Assembly: GCA_016235555.1 (NCBI GenBank)
Contig: JACRKC010000027.1
Location: 1-64,000 of the forward strand
Reading direction: 5' to 3'
Source: Verrucomicrobiota bacterium
Lineage (GTDB): Bacteria > Verrucomicrobiota > Verrucomicrobiia > Opitutales > Opitutaceae
DNA: 64,000 bases
Position 1 is the stretch's first letter. Each line of letters opens with the position of its first letter. Below the pieces are notes generated by a model. That model did no database searches and was not told where the DNA came from. It saw only the letters and a list, made by a program, of their open reading frames with translations. The translations under genes and the position numbers were made by a program. Positions 16,987 through 26,783 of this stretch are shown piece by piece.

Positions 16987-17643
16987 ATGAAGCCCGCTCC
17001 ACGTCCCGCCCTTAGTTCCGCGCCCGCGCTTTTTCTGGCCGACGATCACAAGATCGTGCGCGACGGTCTGCGCGTGTTGCTCGAGCGGAGCGGCGCCTGC
17101 CGCGTCGTCGGCGACGCCGCCGACGGACGCGCGCTGGTCGCCCAGGTGCTCGCCCTGCAGCCGGAGGTGGTCGTGACCGACCTCGCGATGAGCGAGCTCA
17201 ACGGCGTCGAAGCGACGCGCCAGCTCCGGGCCGCCGGCTATCGGGGCGCCATCGTGATGCTCTCGGCGCACGACGAGCGGCGAATGGTCGCGCAGGCGTT
17301 CGACGCCGGGGTCAACGCCTACGTGCACAAGGACCACGCGTTCGAGCAGTTGGTCGCGGCGATCGCGGCGGCCCGCCGCGGCGAGATCTGGCTCAGTCCG
17401 CAACTCGCCGCGATCGCGGAGGACGGCTGCGTGAGCACGCTCGTGGAACTGCTCACGCCGCGGGAGCGCGAAGTGCTGCAACTCTTCGCCGAGGGGCGCG
17501 GCACCAAGGAAGTCGCCGCCGAACTCAGCGTGAGCCCGAAGACGATCGAGGTGCACCGGCTCAACCTTTTCGCCAAGCTGAGGGTCAACAACGTCATCGA
17601 ACTCACCCGGATCGCGATCAAGGAGGGCCTCGTGCAATTGTGA
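16987..17643 (+). CDS. NarL/FixJ-family response regulator
   Basis: The ATG at 16987 gives a 218-residue protein with the usual receiver plus LuxR-type helix-turn-helix layout. The receiver has the acidic pair Asp19-Asp20, the phospho-acceptor Asp65 (VVTDLAM) and the conserved Lys (VHKD). The C-terminal domain has LTPREREVLQL and SPKTIEVHRLNLFAKL, the DNA-recognition motif of the NarL family. The frame is open further upstream, but that part lies in repeats. It is convergent with the large hybrid kinase at 17698-21468, a candidate partner because no other kinase is closer. Its targets are unknown. Confidence 0.9.
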   Translation: MKPAPRPALSSAPALFLADDHKIVRDGLRVLLERSGACRVVGDAADGRALVAQVLALQPEVVVTDLAMSELNGVEATRQLRAAGYRGAIVMLSAHDERRMVAQAFDAGVNAYVHKDHAFEQLVAAIAAARRGEIWLSPQLAAIAEDGCVSTLVELLTPREREVLQLFAEGRGTKEVAAELSVSPKTIEVHRLNLFAKLRVNNVIELTRIAIKEGLVQL

Positions 17644-17697
17644 GGGGAGGGGGACGGGCCGCCCTCCGGCGTGCGGCACCGGGGTGGGCCTGCGGTG

Positions 17698-20600
17698 CTA
17701 CCCGCCGCGCTTCGCCGGGGCCAGAGCCGCGCGGGCCGCAACCACGACCTCGACGAGCTCGAAGGGTTTTTTCAAGGGCGCGACCCGGGCGGCGTGGAGG
17801 AAGTTCGCTTCCACGGCGTTCTCGAATCGACCGCTCATCATGATGATCGGCAGATCCGGGGCGAGCTGGCGCACCCGGGTGACCAGTTCGGGGCCGGTCA
17901 GCTCCGGCATGTTCTGATCGACAATCAACAGCTCGAATCGCGCCGGGTTGGATTCGAACCGTGCCCAGGCGGCGTTGGGGGAGGTGAAAACCTCCGGCTC
18001 AAAGCCGTGCTTCTGCAGGGTGAGGCGCACGACCGTGGCCACCGAGGGCTCGTCATCCACCACCATGACGCGTTGACCGCGACCCATGGCCGCGGGGCCG
18101 GCGAAGGCGGTCTCCACGCGGACGGCATCCGCGCTCGTGAGGGGCAGGTAGATCGCAAACGTGCTGCCGCCGCCCACGGTGCTGCTGACCTCGAGTCCGC
18201 CTTCGTGGGCGGTCACGATGTCGTGGACGATCGCGAGGCCGAGCCCCGTGCCTTCGCCGGCATGCTTGGTGGTGAAGAAGGGCTCGAAAATCCGCTGGCG
18301 CGTCGCTTCGTCCATGCCGCAGCCGGAATCGCGCACCGCCAGCCGCACGTAGCGTCCCGGCGCGCAGCCCGGGGGCAGCGCCATCCCGCCCGACGCGGCC
18401 AGATCCACCACGCCGACGCCGATCTGGATGCGCCCGGCCTTGGCGCCGATGGCGTGGGCGCCGTTGGTGCAGAGATTCATCAGCACCTGCTGGAGCTGGC
18501 CGGAATCGGCGAGCACGGGCGCGGAGTCGCAACTGATCGCGAGCGAGAGCGAGACGTTGGCGGGCATCGCGGCCGCGATGAGCGGGGCGGTGTCGCGCAC
18601 GACCTCGACGACGTTGACGTGGGTGCGCTTCTGGTCGCGACTGCTGCGCGAGAAGTTGAGGATGCGGCGCACGAGGTCGCGGGCGCTGAGGGCGCCGCGG
18701 CGCGCCTGCTTGAGCAGGTCGGCCGCCTCGTGGCCCGGGCCGAGACTCGTCGACGCCAGTTCGACGAAGCCGTTGATGCCGGTGAGGAGGTTGTTGAAAT
18801 CGTGCGCCACGCCGGCGGCGAGTTTGCCGAGCGTCTCCATCTTCTGCGCCTGCTGGAGCTGGGCGCGGAGGCGTTCCGACTCGGCGGTCGCGGAGACGAT
18901 CTCGGTGATGTCGCCCGCGACGCCGATCGACCAGCCGGGCCGGCCGAGGTCGTCGTCGTGCACGATGCCCTGCAGTTCGATGTGCCGGACCGACCGGTCG
19001 GCGCGGACCACCCGGAAGCGGATGTGGTAGTTGCGATCACAGGAGGGCAGGGCGTGCCACGAGCGGCGGACGGCCTCGCGATCCTCGTCGGCCACCTGCG
19101 CGAGGATGCTCTCCAGCGGCGGGGCGGACGAGGCCACGGGGAGGCCGAAAATCTCGAACATGCGGGCGTCCCATTCGGAGTTCTGGTTCTGGAGATGGTG
19201 CCGCCACACGCCGAAACGGGAGGCGCGCAGGGCCAGCGCGAGGCGTTCCGCCGCCGCCTCGAGCGAGGCCTCGGCCTGTTTGCGCGCGGTGATGTCCTGC
19301 ATCTGGGAGACGAAATACAGCGGCGCCCGGGCCGGATCGCGCAGGAGCGAAACGGTCAGCTCGATCCAGACGATGTGCCCGGCCCGGTGCACGTAGCGCT
19401 TCTCGAAATGGGCGGCGCCGATTGCGCCCGCGAGGAGCGCCCGCACGCGTTCGTGGTCGCGGGGCCGGTCGTCGGGGTGGGTGATCGATTGGAAATCGCG
19501 CTGGAGCATCTCGTCCCGCGAGTAGCCGACGATGCGGCACAACGCCGGATTCACCTCGAGCCAGCGTCCGTCCGTCGAGACGAGCGCCATGCCGATGCCC
19601 GAGTGATGCATCGCGGAACGGAAGCGTTCCTCGCTCAGCCGCATCGCCTCCATCGCCTGCTGCCGGTCCTCGAGGAGGCTGAGCAGCGTGCGGCGCACGT
19701 GTTCCGCCTCGGCGAGCAGGCGGCGGACCTCGGCCTCGGCCTTCGCCTGGCGCTCGCGGGCGCGCAAGGTCTGGAGGCCGTAGGCCATGTCGTCGGCGAG
19801 TTCGCGGAGCAGCGCCACTTCGTTTGCGTCGAACGCCTCGGGATCCGACGAATAGATCGCGACCGCGGCCACGACCGTGCCCTCGACGGTGAGGGGGAAA
19901 ACGTAGGAGCTGACCAAGCCCTGCTGCAGGGCCGCCTCGCGCCAGGGGGCGACCTTCGGGTCGGCGCCGAAGTCGGAGCTGAAAGCCGGCTGTCCGGTGC
20001 GAATGGCCACGCCGGTGGGGCCGTGGCCGCGTGGCTCGTCGGCCCAGGTGATCTTGAGGGTGGCCACATAATCGCTGGTGGTGTGGGTGCCGTGGTGGGC
20101 GACGGGGCGCACCGACCGGTGCTCGTCGTGTTCCGGGTAGCCGACCCACGCCAGCCGGTAGCCGCCGTCCTCCACGATGATGCGGCACACTTCCCGCAGA
20201 AATCCGAGTTCATCGGTCGCGTGCACGAGCGCGTGGTTGGTGTGGCTGAGCGCGCGCAACGCCCGGTTGGCCCGCTGCGCCTCCGCGCCGCTGCGCTTGC
20301 GTTCGGTGATGTCGACCTCGAACCCATCCCACACCACCCGGCCGGACTCCGCCTCACGGCGCGGTTGGGAGGAGATCATCATCCAGCGCACCGCGCCGTC
20401 GGGCCGCCGGATGCGCACCTCGGCGTGAAACACCGCCATGGCCGCAAAGGAGGCGGCCTCGGCGTCCGCCAGCGCCGCGCGGTCCTCTTCCACGACCTGG
20501 CCGTAAAGCACCGTGGCATCGGCCAGCACGGCCGCGGCGGTCACGCCGTGGAGGAGTTCGACGCCCGCGCTCACGTGCAGGAAACGCATCGCCCCGTCCG

Positions 20601-21468
20601 GCTCGCGGGCCACCTGGTAAATCACGCTGTCCGGCAGCCGGTCGGCGAGCAGCTGGAGCCGGGATTCGTTCACGCGCAGCGCATCGACCATCTGGTTGAG
20701 CGCCTCGCCCATGCGCGCGACCTCGTCGTTGCCCTGGGGCGAAACTTTCACCTGCCGGTCGCCCCGGGAGACCCGGGAAAACGCCGCCGCCAGTTCGACG
20801 ACCGGCCGGCTGAGCCGCCGGCCGAGGGCCAGGCCGAATCCGATGGCGCTCACCACGCTGACGATCGCGGCGATGAGCATCACGTTTCCGGTGCGCTCCA
20901 TGTCGCGCTGGGTGGCGATGGTCCGTTGCCTCGTTTCGTCGGCCGCGCGATAGTTCAGTTTGATCAGGCTGGAGAGTGCGGCGTTGGCGGGGGCAAGCGC
21001 CGCATCGGCCGCCGTGGCGAGCCGCGCCCGGGCCGCGGTGATCCGGGCCGGATCGTCGGCCTCGACCGCACCGCCGATGGCGTGCAGCACCTCCGTGTAT
21101 TCCTGCCGCCAGGCCTGGGCGATCGGAACGAAGGCGCGCCATTTCTCCGCCTCCGCCGCGCCTTGCGGCACGGCGGCGTAGAGGCGCCAGCCGGATTCGA
21201 AGTTCTGCCAGGACCGGTATTGTTGTGTGCGTTCGGCGGCGAGCGAGCGCCGGCCGTTCGCCGCCACCAGGCGGTGGGCCGAGTGCTCCAGTTCGTGCAT
21301 CGCCACATGCATCTGCGAGAGCCCGCGGATGCCGGGCAGCCGCACGGCGCCCACCTCGAAGAGGGCGGTGCCCAGGCGCTGGACCTGCCACAGCGCGAGC
21401 AGGGCGAGCGCGAGCGTGATGACCGCCAGAAAGCCGAAGGCACCGGTGAGTTTGGCCTGCAGCTTCAT
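17698..21468 (-). CDS. large hybrid sensor histidine kinase (HAMP-PAS-GAF-PAS-PAS-HisKA-HATPase-REC)
   Basis: The 1256-residue protein has an N-terminal membrane helix (about 8-28), a helical periplasmic sensor, a second helix (about 195-215) and a HAMP linker. PAS-like domains lie at about 275-390, 620-740 and 745-870, with a GAF-like domain at about 410-570. The kinase core has the H-box GVAHDFNNLL (His near 885), an ATPase domain with DSGCGM and GTGLGLAI, and ends in a receiver (Asp near 1181, VDQNMPELTG). The receiver at the C-terminus suggests a phosphorelay or self-control. The ATG lies next to inverted repeat copy B (21463-21654). Signal and target are unknown. Confidence 0.9.
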   Translation of the reverse strand: MKLQAKLTGAFGFLAVITLALALLALWQVQRLGTALFEVGAVRLPGIRGLSQMHVAMHELEHSAHRLVAANGRRSLAAERTQQYRSWQNFESGWRLYAAVPQGAAEAEKWRAFVPIAQAWRQEYTEVLHAIGGAVEADDPARITAARARLATAADAALAPANAALSSLIKLNYRAADETRQRTIATQRDMERTGNVMLIAAIVSVVSAIGFGLALGRRLSRPVVELAAAFSRVSRGDRQVKVSPQGNDEVARMGEALNQMVDALRVNESRLQLLADRLPDSVIYQVAREPDGAMRFLHVSAGVELLHGVTAAAVLADATVLYGQVVEEDRAALADAEAASFAAMAVFHAEVRIRRPDGAVRWMMISSQPRREAESGRVVWDGFEVDITERKRSGAEAQRANRALRALSHTNHALVHATDELGFLREVCRIIVEDGGYRLAWVGYPEHDEHRSVRPVAHHGTHTTSDYVATLKITWADEPRGHGPTGVAIRTGQPAFSSDFGADPKVAPWREAALQQGLVSSYVFPLTVEGTVVAAVAIYSSDPEAFDANEVALLRELADDMAYGLQTLRARERQAKAEAEVRRLLAEAEHVRRTLLSLLEDRQQAMEAMRLSEERFRSAMHHSGIGMALVSTDGRWLEVNPALCRIVGYSRDEMLQRDFQSITHPDDRPRDHERVRALLAGAIGAAHFEKRYVHRAGHIVWIELTVSLLRDPARAPLYFVSQMQDITARKQAEASLEAAAERLALALRASRFGVWRHHLQNQNSEWDARMFEIFGLPVASSAPPLESILAQVADEDREAVRRSWHALPSCDRNYHIRFRVVRADRSVRHIELQGIVHDDDLGRPGWSIGVAGDITEIVSATAESERLRAQLQQAQKMETLGKLAAGVAHDFNNLLTGINGFVELASTSLGPGHEAADLLKQARRGALSARDLVRRILNFSRSSRDQKRTHVNVVEVVRDTAPLIAAAMPANVSLSLAISCDSAPVLADSGQLQQVLMNLCTNGAHAIGAKAGRIQIGVGVVDLAASGGMALPPGCAPGRYVRLAVRDSGCGMDEATRQRIFEPFFTTKHAGEGTGLGLAIVHDIVTAHEGGLEVSSTVGGGSTFAIYLPLTSADAVRVETAFAGPAAMGRGQRVMVVDDEPSVATVVRLTLQKHGFEPEVFTSPNAAWARFESNPARFELLIVDQNMPELTGPELVTRVRQLAPDLPIIMMSGRFENAVEANFLHAARVAPLKKPFELVEVVVAARAALAPAKRGG

Positions 21469-21654
21469 TCTCGTTGGGTTTGAGACCGCGAAGCTTGCTT
21501 CGCCATGGTTGGGTAGCGACGAGCGCCAGCGAGTCGAAGAGCGTCGGCGAGTCGAAGAGCGTCGGCTCGCTGGCGCTCGCCGCTACGATGAGTGGTCGAA
21601 GGTTGCATGGTGGGTTTGGTCAAATGCCCCGGAGCTTGCTCCGGGGATTTTTAC
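21463..21654. repeat. inverted copy B of a composite repeat flanking the two-component genes
   Basis: This element is the reverse complement of 16707-16880, with one extra internal duplication. It contains hairpin CCCCGGAGCTTGCTCCGGGG, the conserved GGTTGCAYGGTGGG segment, and a long palindromic part around GCGACGAGCGCCAGCGAGTC. It fills the gap between two minus-strand genes. The stop codon of the PAS protein (21651-21653) and the start codon of the hybrid kinase (21466-21468) lie at its two ends. Confidence 0.8.
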
Positions 21655-23345
21655 GGCGACGCAGGCGGCGTGGCCTGCGGGTCCCCGCCGTCGGACGTTT
21701 GGCTGGCGTAGCGGAGGGGGAGGCCGGCCTGCCGGCAGAGGGCGTTGACCTCGGTCTTGAGTTCGCGCACGCGGTCCTCCCGGTCGATCATCACCTGCTG
21801 CCAGCGCTTGAGCTCGTCGAGCTGCCGGGCGGCGTGCAGGGCGGCGGCCTGCCGGGGCCGCAAATCGCGGGCGAAACTGCAGTTGATCTCCTCGCCGCCC
21901 CTCGCGAGGTGCACGGAGGTGAGCTCGATCGGAATCTCCGTGCCATCCTTGTGCCGATGGATCGTCTCGCCGGTGCGGACGCCCGCGGCCCGCAGGTCGT
22001 GCCGCGCTTGTTGCAACTGGTCGGGGGTCGCGCGCGGCGCGATCAGGGCGACGGGCTGTCCGATCAGTTCCTCGCGGGTGTAGCCGAGCACGCGGCAGCC
22101 GGTATCGTTGACGTAGATGATGCGATCGTCCGCGTTCAGCCAGTAGGCGCCGTCCACGTGGTGATCCACGACGCGCGCAAACCGCTCGTTCTCCAGTTTC
22201 GCCTGCTGGCGGGCCGTGATGTCCTGGATCTGGGCCACGAGATAGAGCGGCCGGCCGGTGGCGTCGCGCACCGGTGCGACGTGGAGGCCCGCCCACACCG
22301 TGCGACCGGATTTGTGCAGATAGCGTTTGTCGCGCCGATAGACGGTGAACATGCCGGTGACGATGTCGTGCAGGGCGCGCGCGGCCCGCTCCCGCTCATC
22401 CGGGTGGGTGAGCGCGACGTCGTTCAGTTGCAGGAGTTCCTCCCGGGTGTAGCCGAGCATCTCGCACAGGGCGGGATTGACTTCGAGGCAGGTGCCGTCG
22501 GGGCGGACGAGGGCGACGCCGATGGCGGAACTCTGCAGGGCATCGCGGTAGCGCTCCTCGCTGCGGCGGAGGTGGGCGAGCTGGTCCCGGAGCTGGGTCG
22601 CCATGCGGTCGAGCGCCCGGCCGATTTGGGCGAGTTCATCCGCCCCGCCGGTCGCAAAACCGGGGGCCGCGGCGCCGCGGCCCGCGGCGTCGGCGGCCGC
22701 GACCAGCGCCTCCACCCGGCGGGCGAAACGGAAGTGCAGATACGCCCAGAGGCCGAGGCAGCCCGCGGCCGCCAGGCCGCCGACCACGGCCGTGCGCGCG
22801 AGGATGCGCGCGCGCAGGTCGCGCTCCGGTCCGGCGAGATCGAATTCGATCACCAAGGCGCCGATCCGGGACGGGCGGAGTTCCCCCGCGAGCGGCGCGA
22901 GGGGAAAGGGGAAGGCGGCCCGCATCAACGCGCCCCCGGCGCTTTTTTCGATCTGGGCCACCATCGTCTGGCGCGCGCGCGTGAGGTTTTCGTGGGCCTG
23001 GGCCGAGCGCAGCTCGACGAAATCGCGGCCCTCCCAGTCGCCGAGCGTGGAGAAGCGCACGAGATTCCGGTCGTCGACCACGCACGCCAGGCTCACATCG
23101 GGGGCGATCGCGAGGTTGGCCAGTTCGTTGGCCACATTGCCGGCGGGCTCATGGGCCATGGATCGTTCGATGCGCGGCAGGGTGAGATTGCCCAGCGCGG
23201 CGGCTCGCCGGCGGAGCGTGTCCTCGCCCAGGGACTGCTCCGACCGCCAGGTGAGCACGGCGAAGACGGTGCCGAGCAGCACCACCAAGCCGCCCAGCGC
23301 CGCGGGCACGGTGTAGCGGATCGAATAGGCGGAGACGAAGCGCAT
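21651..23345 (-). CDS. membrane PAS-domain signalling protein without kinase domain
   Basis: Of 564 residues, helix 1 is at about 12-32 and helix 2 at about 185-205, enclosing a periplasmic sensor domain. A HAMP-like linker follows, then two PAS domains (about 265-385 and 395-510). It ends in a coiled coil, LDELKRWQQVMIDREDRV followed by LKTEVNALCRQAGLPLRY. That C-terminal motif is common in bacterial multi-sensor proteins, but no kinase, cyclase or receiver domain follows. It must act through a partner, perhaps the receiver-kinase encoded upstream in the same operon. The gene starts 3 bases after the substrate-binding lipoprotein gene ends, implying translational coupling. Confidence 0.75.
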   Translation of the reverse strand: MRFVSAYSIRYTVPAALGGLVVLLGTVFAVLTWRSEQSLGEDTLRRRAAALGNLTLPRIERSMAHEPAGNVANELANLAIAPDVSLACVVDDRNLVRFSTLGDWEGRDFVELRSAQAHENLTRARQTMVAQIEKSAGGALMRAAFPFPLAPLAGELRPSRIGALVIEFDLAGPERDLRARILARTAVVGGLAAAGCLGLWAYLHFRFARRVEALVAAADAAGRGAAAPGFATGGADELAQIGRALDRMATQLRDQLAHLRRSEERYRDALQSSAIGVALVRPDGTCLEVNPALCEMLGYTREELLQLNDVALTHPDERERAARALHDIVTGMFTVYRRDKRYLHKSGRTVWAGLHVAPVRDATGRPLYLVAQIQDITARQQAKLENERFARVVDHHVDGAYWLNADDRIIYVNDTGCRVLGYTREELIGQPVALIAPRATPDQLQQARHDLRAAGVRTGETIHRHKDGTEIPIELTSVHLARGGEEINCSFARDLRPRQAAALHAARQLDELKRWQQVMIDREDRVRELKTEVNALCRQAGLPLRYASQTSDGGDPQATPPASP

Positions 23346-23348
23346 GCG

Positions 23349-24335
23349 TCAGGGCCGGCCGGCCGGCTGGCGCCGCGCCGCCTGGGTCACGAACCGGCCG
23401 TCGGGGAGCGGCGCCAGCGGCACCGGGGCGGACAGGAGTTTGTGCTCGATCATCACGTCGTGCAACGACCGGAGCTGCGCCGGCAGCGCGCCGGCGGCGG
23501 TGGTGAAGAACCGCGCGTTGCGCGGGGCATCGAAGATTTCGATCGTGCGGAGGGCGGCGGGGTAGGTGTCGGGCGGCAACCGGCCGCGGCTCGCCACCCG
23601 GCGGCCCGCCTCGGCCGGGTTGTCCTTCAGGAAGCCCACGGCGAGGAACCAGCCATCGACGAGTTGTTGCACGTTCGCCGGCTGGCGCTCGATGACCGAC
23701 CGGCGGGTGACCAGCACGTCGAGGATTTCCCCGGGGATCTGGCTGCTGTCGAAAATCTTCCGGGCGCCGCGCTGGAGAATCTGCGTGGCCACGGGATCGA
23801 ACGCCACCACGGCATCGACGCGGCTGTCGTCGTAGCCGGTGTGCATCGTGTCGGCCCCCCGCGAGTGCACGGTGACCTCGGAGTCCTTCACGCCGCCGGC
23901 CTGCAGGGCGCGGGCCAGCATGTAGGCGCCGAGCGCTCCGGCCTCCATGGCCACGGTCCTGCCGCGCAGATCGGCCACGGTGGCGACGGGCGGCTTGGCG
24001 AGAATCATGTCGGCGCCGTTGGATGCATCGCACACGAGGATGATGCGCTGTTCAGGGTCGGTCTGGGCGAGCGCCAGGGCCTCGTCGGCCGTCACCGCCG
24101 CGACGTCGATCGCGCGGCTGCGATAGGCACGCATGACGTCGGTGGCGTTCGGAAAGCTGAAGATCTGGACCCTGGGCGCGTGGTAGTGCCCGAGGCTCTC
24201 CGCCACGAAAAGCGGGCCGTAGCCGGGCCAGATGTTGGCGCCGACGCGGAGCGACGCCGGAGCTTCGCCGCAGGCGGCCAGGCCGAGTGTCAGCGCGACA
24301 ACGCTCGCGCGCCAAGGGAACGATCGCGAAGTCAT
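23349..24335 (-). CDS. NitT/TauT-type substrate-binding lipoprotein, orphan of its transporter
   Basis: The start MTSRSFPW gives 328 residues with a lipoprotein signal (LGLAACG, lipobox LAAC). The mature part shows the features of the NMT1/THI5-like or SsuA family: VGANIWPGYGPLFVAESLG, VAAVTADEALALAQ and LRGRTVAMEAGALGAYMLA. Such proteins bind small organic ligands for ABC uptake of nitrate, sulfonate, pyrimidine precursors or similar. No permease or ATPase gene is present. The gene lies between a receiver-kinase and the membrane PAS protein, so it is more likely a periplasmic ligand sensor for that membrane protein. The ligand is unknown. Confidence 0.8.
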   Translation of the reverse strand: MTSRSFPWRASVVALTLGLAACGEAPASLRVGANIWPGYGPLFVAESLGHYHAPRVQIFSFPNATDVMRAYRSRAIDVAAVTADEALALAQTDPEQRIILVCDASNGADMILAKPPVATVADLRGRTVAMEAGALGAYMLARALQAGGVKDSEVTVHSRGADTMHTGYDDSRVDAVVAFDPVATQILQRGARKIFDSSQIPGEILDVLVTRRSVIERQPANVQQLVDGWFLAVGFLKDNPAEAGRRVASRGRLPPDTYPAALRTIEIFDAPRNARFFTTAAGALPAQLRSLHDVMIEHKLLSAPVPLAPLPDGRFVTQAARRQPAGRP

Positions 24336-24369
24336 GGTGGGATCGAGCGCAGCAGGCGGGGTCGGCCGG

Positions 24370-26373
24370 TCAACCTCCGGCCGCCACACCCGCCGGCGGG
24401 GCCGCGGACGCCGCCGGAAAGAACAGCCGCACGGTGGTGCCTTCGCCGGGAGCGCTTTCGACGACGACGGCCCCGCGGTGGCGTCTGACGATGCCGTAGA
24501 CGCCGGCGAGGCCCAGCCCGGTGCCCTGGCCCGGGAGCTTGGTGGTGAAGAACGGCTCGAACAGGCGCGCCACGGTCGCGGCGGTCATGCCGGGCCCGGT
24601 GTCGCGCACCGCCAGCTGCACGGTGTGGTGGGCGCCGATCTGCGGGTGCTGTTCGCGCAGCGCCGCGGGCGGCTCGCCGTGGGCCACGGCGAACTCGAGC
24701 CGGCCGCCCCGCCCGGCCATCGCCTGGCCGGCATTGAGGCCGAGCTGGAGCAGGGCTTCGTTGAGTTCCCGCGCGCTGGCCTTCACGAGCGGACAGCCCG
24801 CGTCGAACCGCGTGACCAGGGTGATCCCGTCGGGCAGGGCCGGCCGCAGGACCTCGATCGCCTCGCCGACGACCGCCGGAAGCGAGATCGGTGCCTGCGG
24901 TCCGGCGGCTTGTTCGGAAAATTTCAACAGCCGCGTGATCAGATCACGGGCGCGCCGGCTGGTGCCGACGGCGTCCCGCAGGCACGGCCGCAGCGCGTGG
25001 TCCGGCGGCAGGTCGGCCTCGATGAGCTGAAGGTTGAGCAGAATCGCGGTGAGGAGGTTGTTGAATTCGTGGGCGACTCCGCCGGCCAGGGTGCCCACCG
25101 CCTCCAGCTTGCGGGCCTGGCTGAGCTGCTGCTCAAGCAGCCGCTGCCGCTGCTCGAGCCGCTTCAGGTCCGTCACGTCGACGAGCACATTGATGGCGCC
25201 CGTGAGGACGCCGGCCGGGTCGAACACGGGGCTGGAGCAGGCGAGCACGTGGCGCCGGCGGCCCTCGCCGAAATCGATCACCAGTTCGTCGTCGCGCACG
25301 AGCCGCCGCTCGGCGAGCGCGACGGCCATCCAGCCGCGTTCCGGCGGGACGCACGCGCCCCCGGCTTCGAAGATCCCGAGTGAGCGGCAATACCGGTCGG
25401 CTTCGTCGAGCAGGCGCGGGGCGCGGCCCCACAGGACGGTGGTCTGCGTGTTGAAGTGCGTGAGGTAGCCGTGCGCATCGCACGCGAAGACCGCGGCCGG
25501 CATCGCGTCGAACTGCTGGCGCAGGTGCGCCTCGCTCGCGCGCAGCGCGCTTTCGATCCGCCGGAACGCGGTGACATCCTGAAGCTGGACGACGCCGATC
25601 ACCGACCGGTCCGACTCGTCCTTGATCAGGGAGACGTGGAGCTGGACCCGGCAGGCTTCGCCGGCCTGGTGCCGGCAGTCCTGTTCGAACTGGAACGACG
25701 CCCCCTCGCCGGCGAGCAGCCGCGCGAAGCCGCGCCGGTATTCCAGCAGCCCCTCCGGCGCGAGGATCAGCTCGAGTCCGCCGGCGGTCAGTTCGGACAG
25801 GCTGTAGCCGAGCGTCGCGGTGGTGGCCCGGTTGGCGCGCAGCACGCGACCCTCGGGGGTGGCGAGGATTTTTCCGAGCGGGGCTTCATCGAAGACCTTC
25901 TGGCAGAGCTCCTGATTCTGCCGGAGGAGGACGCGGGTGCGGCGTTCCCGCACGGCGCGCGCCAGCGTGTGCGGCAGCATGGTGAGATACTCGCGCGCGG
26001 TGTCCTTCACCAGATAGTCGGCGGCGCCGGCGCGCACCGCGCGCACGGCGAGCGCGAGGTCGTCGGCGCCGGTGACAAAAATCACGGGGACATCGCCGGC
26101 TTCGCCCAGGACCGCGAAGCCGTTGCCGTCCGGCAGGCCGTGATCCACGAGGATCGCGTCAAAATTTCCCGCCGCCATCGCGGCGTGGGCCTCGGCCACG
26201 CTCGCGGTTGCGACGAGATCGTAGGGCAGGTCGTGCTGCGTCACATGGCGGCGCAGCGCCAGGCGGTCGACCGCATCGTCCTCGACCACGAGCACGCGCC
26301 AGCGCAGCGGCGGCTCCGCGCCGGAGAGGGGGCCGGCAAAGGGCGTCGGTCCGCCGGTCTGGTGCGGGTTCAT
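24370..26373 (-). CDS. receiver-PAS-PAS histidine kinase
   Basis: The 667-residue cytoplasmic protein starts with a receiver domain (acidic residues EDD at 31-33, phospho-acceptor Asp77 in LVDHGLPDGNG). Two PAS-like domains follow at about 155-275 and 285-405. The kinase core has the H-box GGVAHEFNNLL (His near 435) and ATPase motifs DTGPGM and GTGLGLAG. It has no membrane segment. A receiver at the N-terminus means it can be modified by another kinase, and the separate kinase two genes upstream is a candidate. It overlaps the preceding receiver gene by 4 bases. Confidence 0.9.
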   Translation of the reverse strand: MNPHQTGGPTPFAGPLSGAEPPLRWRVLVVEDDAVDRLALRRHVTQHDLPYDLVATASVAEAHAAMAAGNFDAILVDHGLPDGNGFAVLGEAGDVPVIFVTGADDLALAVRAVRAGAADYLVKDTAREYLTMLPHTLARAVRERRTRVLLRQNQELCQKVFDEAPLGKILATPEGRVLRANRATTATLGYSLSELTAGGLELILAPEGLLEYRRGFARLLAGEGASFQFEQDCRHQAGEACRVQLHVSLIKDESDRSVIGVVQLQDVTAFRRIESALRASEAHLRQQFDAMPAAVFACDAHGYLTHFNTQTTVLWGRAPRLLDEADRYCRSLGIFEAGGACVPPERGWMAVALAERRLVRDDELVIDFGEGRRRHVLACSSPVFDPAGVLTGAINVLVDVTDLKRLEQRQRLLEQQLSQARKLEAVGTLAGGVAHEFNNLLTAILLNLQLIEADLPPDHALRPCLRDAVGTSRRARDLITRLLKFSEQAAGPQAPISLPAVVGEAIEVLRPALPDGITLVTRFDAGCPLVKASARELNEALLQLGLNAGQAMAGRGGRLEFAVAHGEPPAALREQHPQIGAHHTVQLAVRDTGPGMTAATVARLFEPFFTTKLPGQGTGLGLAGVYGIVRRHRGAVVVESAPGEGTTVRLFFPAASAAPPAGVAAGG

Positions 26374-26783
26374 GAGGCGGATTCGCTGAGCGTCCAGTAG
26401 AGCTGGATCGTGCGGATGACCTCCACGAACTGGCGGTAGTCCACCGGTTTCACCATGTAGCCGGCGACGCTGAGCTGGAAGCTCCGCACGCGGTCGTGCT
26501 CTTCCTTCGAGGTCGTGAGCACGACCACGGGGAGGCGGCGCAGGTGGGGATCCTGCTTGGCGACCTCGAGAAACTCGAGGCCGTTCATGCGCGGCATGTT
26601 CAGATCGAGGAGGATCACGCCGGGCGCCGGCTGACCGGGCCGGCGCAGCCAGGCGAGGGCTTCCTCCCCGTCGTGCACGACGTGCAGCGGGTTGGTGACG
26701 CGCAGCTCTTGCAGGGCGCGGCGCACGGTCATGACGTCGACGAGATCGTCCTCGACCAGCAGGATGGAGGCGGAGTTTTTCAT
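26370..26783 (-). CDS. single-domain response regulator (CheY/Rcp1 type)
   Basis: The start MKNSASIL gives 137 residues, one receiver domain with no output. Acidic residues EDD (11-13), phospho-acceptor Asp60 (LLDLNMPRMNG) and the conserved Lys in YMVKPVDY are present. Small receivers of this type usually pair with bacteriophytochrome-like or PAS kinases, and the kinase gene directly upstream overlaps by 4 bases. It probably relays phosphate from that kinase to another component, perhaps the hybrid proteins of this operon. Confidence 0.9.
   Translation of the reverse strand: MKNSASILLVEDDLVDVMTVRRALQELRVTNPLHVVHDGEEALAWLRRPGQPAPGVILLDLNMPRMNGLEFLEVAKQDPHLRRLPVVVLTTSKEEHDRVRSFQLSVAGYMVKPVDYRQFVEVIRTIQLYWTLSESAS

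Noticed and set aside
17940-17965. tRNA-like T-arm sequence (GGTTCGAATCC on the minus strand)
   Set aside because: It lies in the receiver domain of the hybrid kinase, and no matching acceptor or anticodon stems surround it.
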